Below, piece by piece: positions 22,062 through 23,455 of a DNA stretch of 23,455 bases (position 1 is its first letter; each line of letters begins with the position of its first letter). The stretch comes from GCA-2699445 sp032127075 (GTDB lineage: Bacteria > Actinomycetota > Actinomycetes > S36-B12 > GCA-2699445). The translations under genes were made by a program, and so were the position numbers. The notes beneath the pieces were generated by a model. That model was not told the origin of the DNA. It worked only from the letters and a program-made list of their open reading frames with translations, and ran no database searches. The stretch is taken from assembly GCA_032127075.1 (NCBI GenBank), contig JAQAZZ010000079.1, positions 1 to 23,455 on the forward strand. The letters run 5' to 3'.

Positions 22062-22080
22062 GGGCGGGGGCGGGGAAGGG
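22062..22080 (+). other. G-quadruplex-type motif in the propeller gene leader
   Basis: GGGCGGGGGCGGGGAAGGG contains four G-runs of three or more separated by loops of one, one and two bases, the canonical quadruplex pattern. It lies 34-52 bases upstream of the propeller start, on the template strand of that gene, inside the 228-base gap to the DUF389 gene. The preceding C-run (22054-22059) could also pair with it as a hairpin. Confidence 0.55.
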
Positions 22081-22256
22081 CCATTGGTCCATACGTGAGC
22101 GGAATCGGGGACTTGGACCCCAATGCTCGGGAATCCCGCGGCGGCCTCGTGGTGATCAGCGGTTCTTGCGTGCGGGACCTCGGTCGCGTAGCAGACTGGC
22201 CGGATGCTGGAGCGCCTGCAGCCGAGTCCGCCCGTGGGATCGCGATGGAGGTCCCG

Positions 22257-23455
22257 ATGACGCAGGTATCTGCGCCCCCCGAGCAACCACGCGGGCGCCT
22301 GGAACGGCTACGTGGGGCCGCCAACTCCGCCACGCTGCGCGGCGGTGCGGGCGTGGCGATCGGCTTGGGTCTGTTGCTCGTCCCCGGCCTCAGCGAAGGG
22401 TTGGTGGAGATCGCCGTCGGGATCGGGTTGCTGGTGTCGGGGGTCTCGGACCTGTGGTACGCGGCCTCGGGCAAGGGTCGCAGCGGCGGGTCCCGCCTGC
22501 TCGCCCTCTTCCGCGGCCCGGCCTCGTTGCTGTTCGCCGCACTCGTGGTGTTGGTGCCGCGCGACGGGCTGGGCCTGCTGATCGAGGTGGTGGGCATCTA
22601 CCTGATCGTTCGGGCCGTGCTCACTGCTTTCACCGTGGTCCTCAGCCGGGATAGGCAACACGCCGCCATGCGGTTGAGTACCGCGGCGGCTTCGCTGGGT
22701 TTCGGCGTGCTGGCACTCCTCGCGCCGAGCACAACCGAGCAGGGTTTGATCATCGGTGGCGCCCTGACCGCCATCGTCGTGGGTGCCATCGTCTTCAGCC
22801 ATGGCCTCAGCCGAGCCCACGACGGGGTCGGGTTGGAGGGCACCGATGCCCCGGTCGGGGAGATCCTGTGGGACTGGGTGCGCGGCGCCGACGTCGGGGA
22901 TCAGCGGCGCGAGGCCTTGGCCGATTCGCTCTACTTCGAGGAACCAGGCCGGTTGCAGAAGCTCACCGCCTGGTGGGTGATGCTGCTGCTCAGCGTCTCG
23001 ATCGCCACCTTCGCGGTGCTGCAGGACTCGACTGCGGTCGTCATCGGCGCCATGCTGGTGGCTCCGCTCATGGTTCCGATCCTGGGTCTGTCCGGCGCCT
23101 TGGTGAACGGCTGGAGCTCCCGGGTGGGTTCGTCGGCCGGACTCTTGGCGGCAGGGGTGGCGGCTTCGGTCGTGCTGTCCAACGCGTTGTCGTCTTGGGC
23201 CCCCATCGCCGTCGCCTACGAGACGAACACCCAGATCACTTCCCGGATCAACCCGACCCTGCTCGACATGGCGGTCGCGGTGGCCGCGGGAGCCGCGGGA
23301 GCATTCGCCACGGTCAACGTCCGAGTTGCCTCTTCCATCGCCGGCGTCGCGATCGCTGTGGCGTTGGTCCCACCGCTGTCGGTCGTCGGAATCAGTCTGG
23401 GGGGGCAACGCTACGACGACGCCGGTGGGGCGATGCTGCTGTTCCTCACCAACTT
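22257..23455 (+). CDS. HdeD-like/DUF389 (TIGR00341-type) membrane protein, 3' end outside window
   Basis: The frame is open from ATG 22257 (GGAGGT four bases upstream) to the window edge, 399 codons. Residues about 25-190 are six hydrophobic segments in short similar units (GVAIGLGLLLVPGLSEGLVE, GVLALLAPSTTEQGLIIGGA) resembling HdeD/DUF308 proteins. A hydrophilic linker follows, with an acidic stretch (EGTDAPVGEILWDWVRGADV). The DUF389 core then begins near 235 (LQKLTAWWVMLLLSVSIATF, then LQDSTAVVIGAMLVAPLMVP, NPTLLDMAVAVAAGAAGAFA and VALVPPLSVVGISLG). DUF389 proteins are membrane proteins without a settled function. The HdeD-like N-terminus in place of the usual cytoplasmic region is unusual. 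A truncated paralogue lies at 13511. Confidence 0.85.
   Translation, partial: MTQVSAPPEQPRGRLERLRGAANSATLRGGAGVAIGLGLLLVPGLSEGLVEIAVGIGLLVSGVSDLWYAASGKGRSGGSRLLALFRGPASLLFAALVVLVPRDGLGLLIEVVGIYLIVRAVLTAFTVVLSRDRQHAAMRLSTAAASLGFGVLALLAPSTTEQGLIIGGALTAIVVGAIVFSHGLSRAHDGVGLEGTDAPVGEILWDWVRGADVGDQRREALADSLYFEEPGRLQKLTAWWVMLLLSVSIATFAVLQDSTAVVIGAMLVAPLMVPILGLSGALVNGWSSRVGSSAGLLAAGVAASVVLSNALSSWAPIAVAYETNTQITSRINPTLLDMAVAVAAGAAGAFATVNVRVASSIAGVAIAVALVPPLSVVGISLGGQRYDDAGGAMLLFLTN

Overview
The window is GC-rich, with strongly GC-biased third codon positions, frequent GTG starts and many 1-4 base stop/start overlaps. Together with a DUF222/HNH (13E12-type) gene, a CadI-type gene and a LexA box of the TCGAAC-N4-GTTCGA form, this points to an Actinomycetota chromosome. 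I cannot name the genus. I saw no tRNA, rRNA, CRISPR array or intact transposase.

Layout, left to right. 1-1409 (+): the 3' end of a degenerate EAL-domain gene, coupled through a GTGA overlap to a bile-acid/sodium symporter-like permease. 1456-2310 (+): an epoxide-hydrolase-like alpha/beta hydrolase, converging with and overlapping a minus-strand operon of two SRPBCC proteins and a DHRS12-like short-chain dehydrogenase (4239 to 2244). 4372-6758 (-): a secreted seven-repeat RCC1-type protein followed by a membrane-anchored Schlafen/AlbA_2 protein. 6812-8505 (+): a class I HMG-CoA reductase and a third SRPBCC protein. 8616-10963 (-): a lipoprotein-type YtcJ-like amidohydrolase and a doubtful small Cys-rich ORF.

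11085-13962 is a scrambled zone. It holds the C-terminal piece of a flavin amine oxidase, a cadI/arsI-like gene that has lost its normal 5' end, the N-terminal piece of a DUF1905 gene, an apparently intact PaaK-like adenylate-forming ligase, a 7-bp tandem repeat and a DUF389 fragment. Next to it lies a DUF222/HNH nuclease gene (15853 to 13991) whose first three codons sit inside a perfect LexA operator, with a -10 placed for a leaderless transcript.

16155-23455 is largely cell-envelope genes: a secreted M23 endopeptidase, a single-pass protein with an FD-repeat tail, an alpha/beta hydrolase, a quinone-oxidoreductase-like MDR, a peptidoglycan-binding lipoprotein, a secreted YVTN beta-propeller protein, and an HdeD-like/DUF389 membrane protein that runs off the right edge.

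The genes do not form one obvious pathway. The firmest units are the SRPBCC-SRPBCC-SDR operon, the RCC1/AlbA_2 pair and the SOS-controlled nuclease. Functional names rest on motifs read by eye, without database searches.
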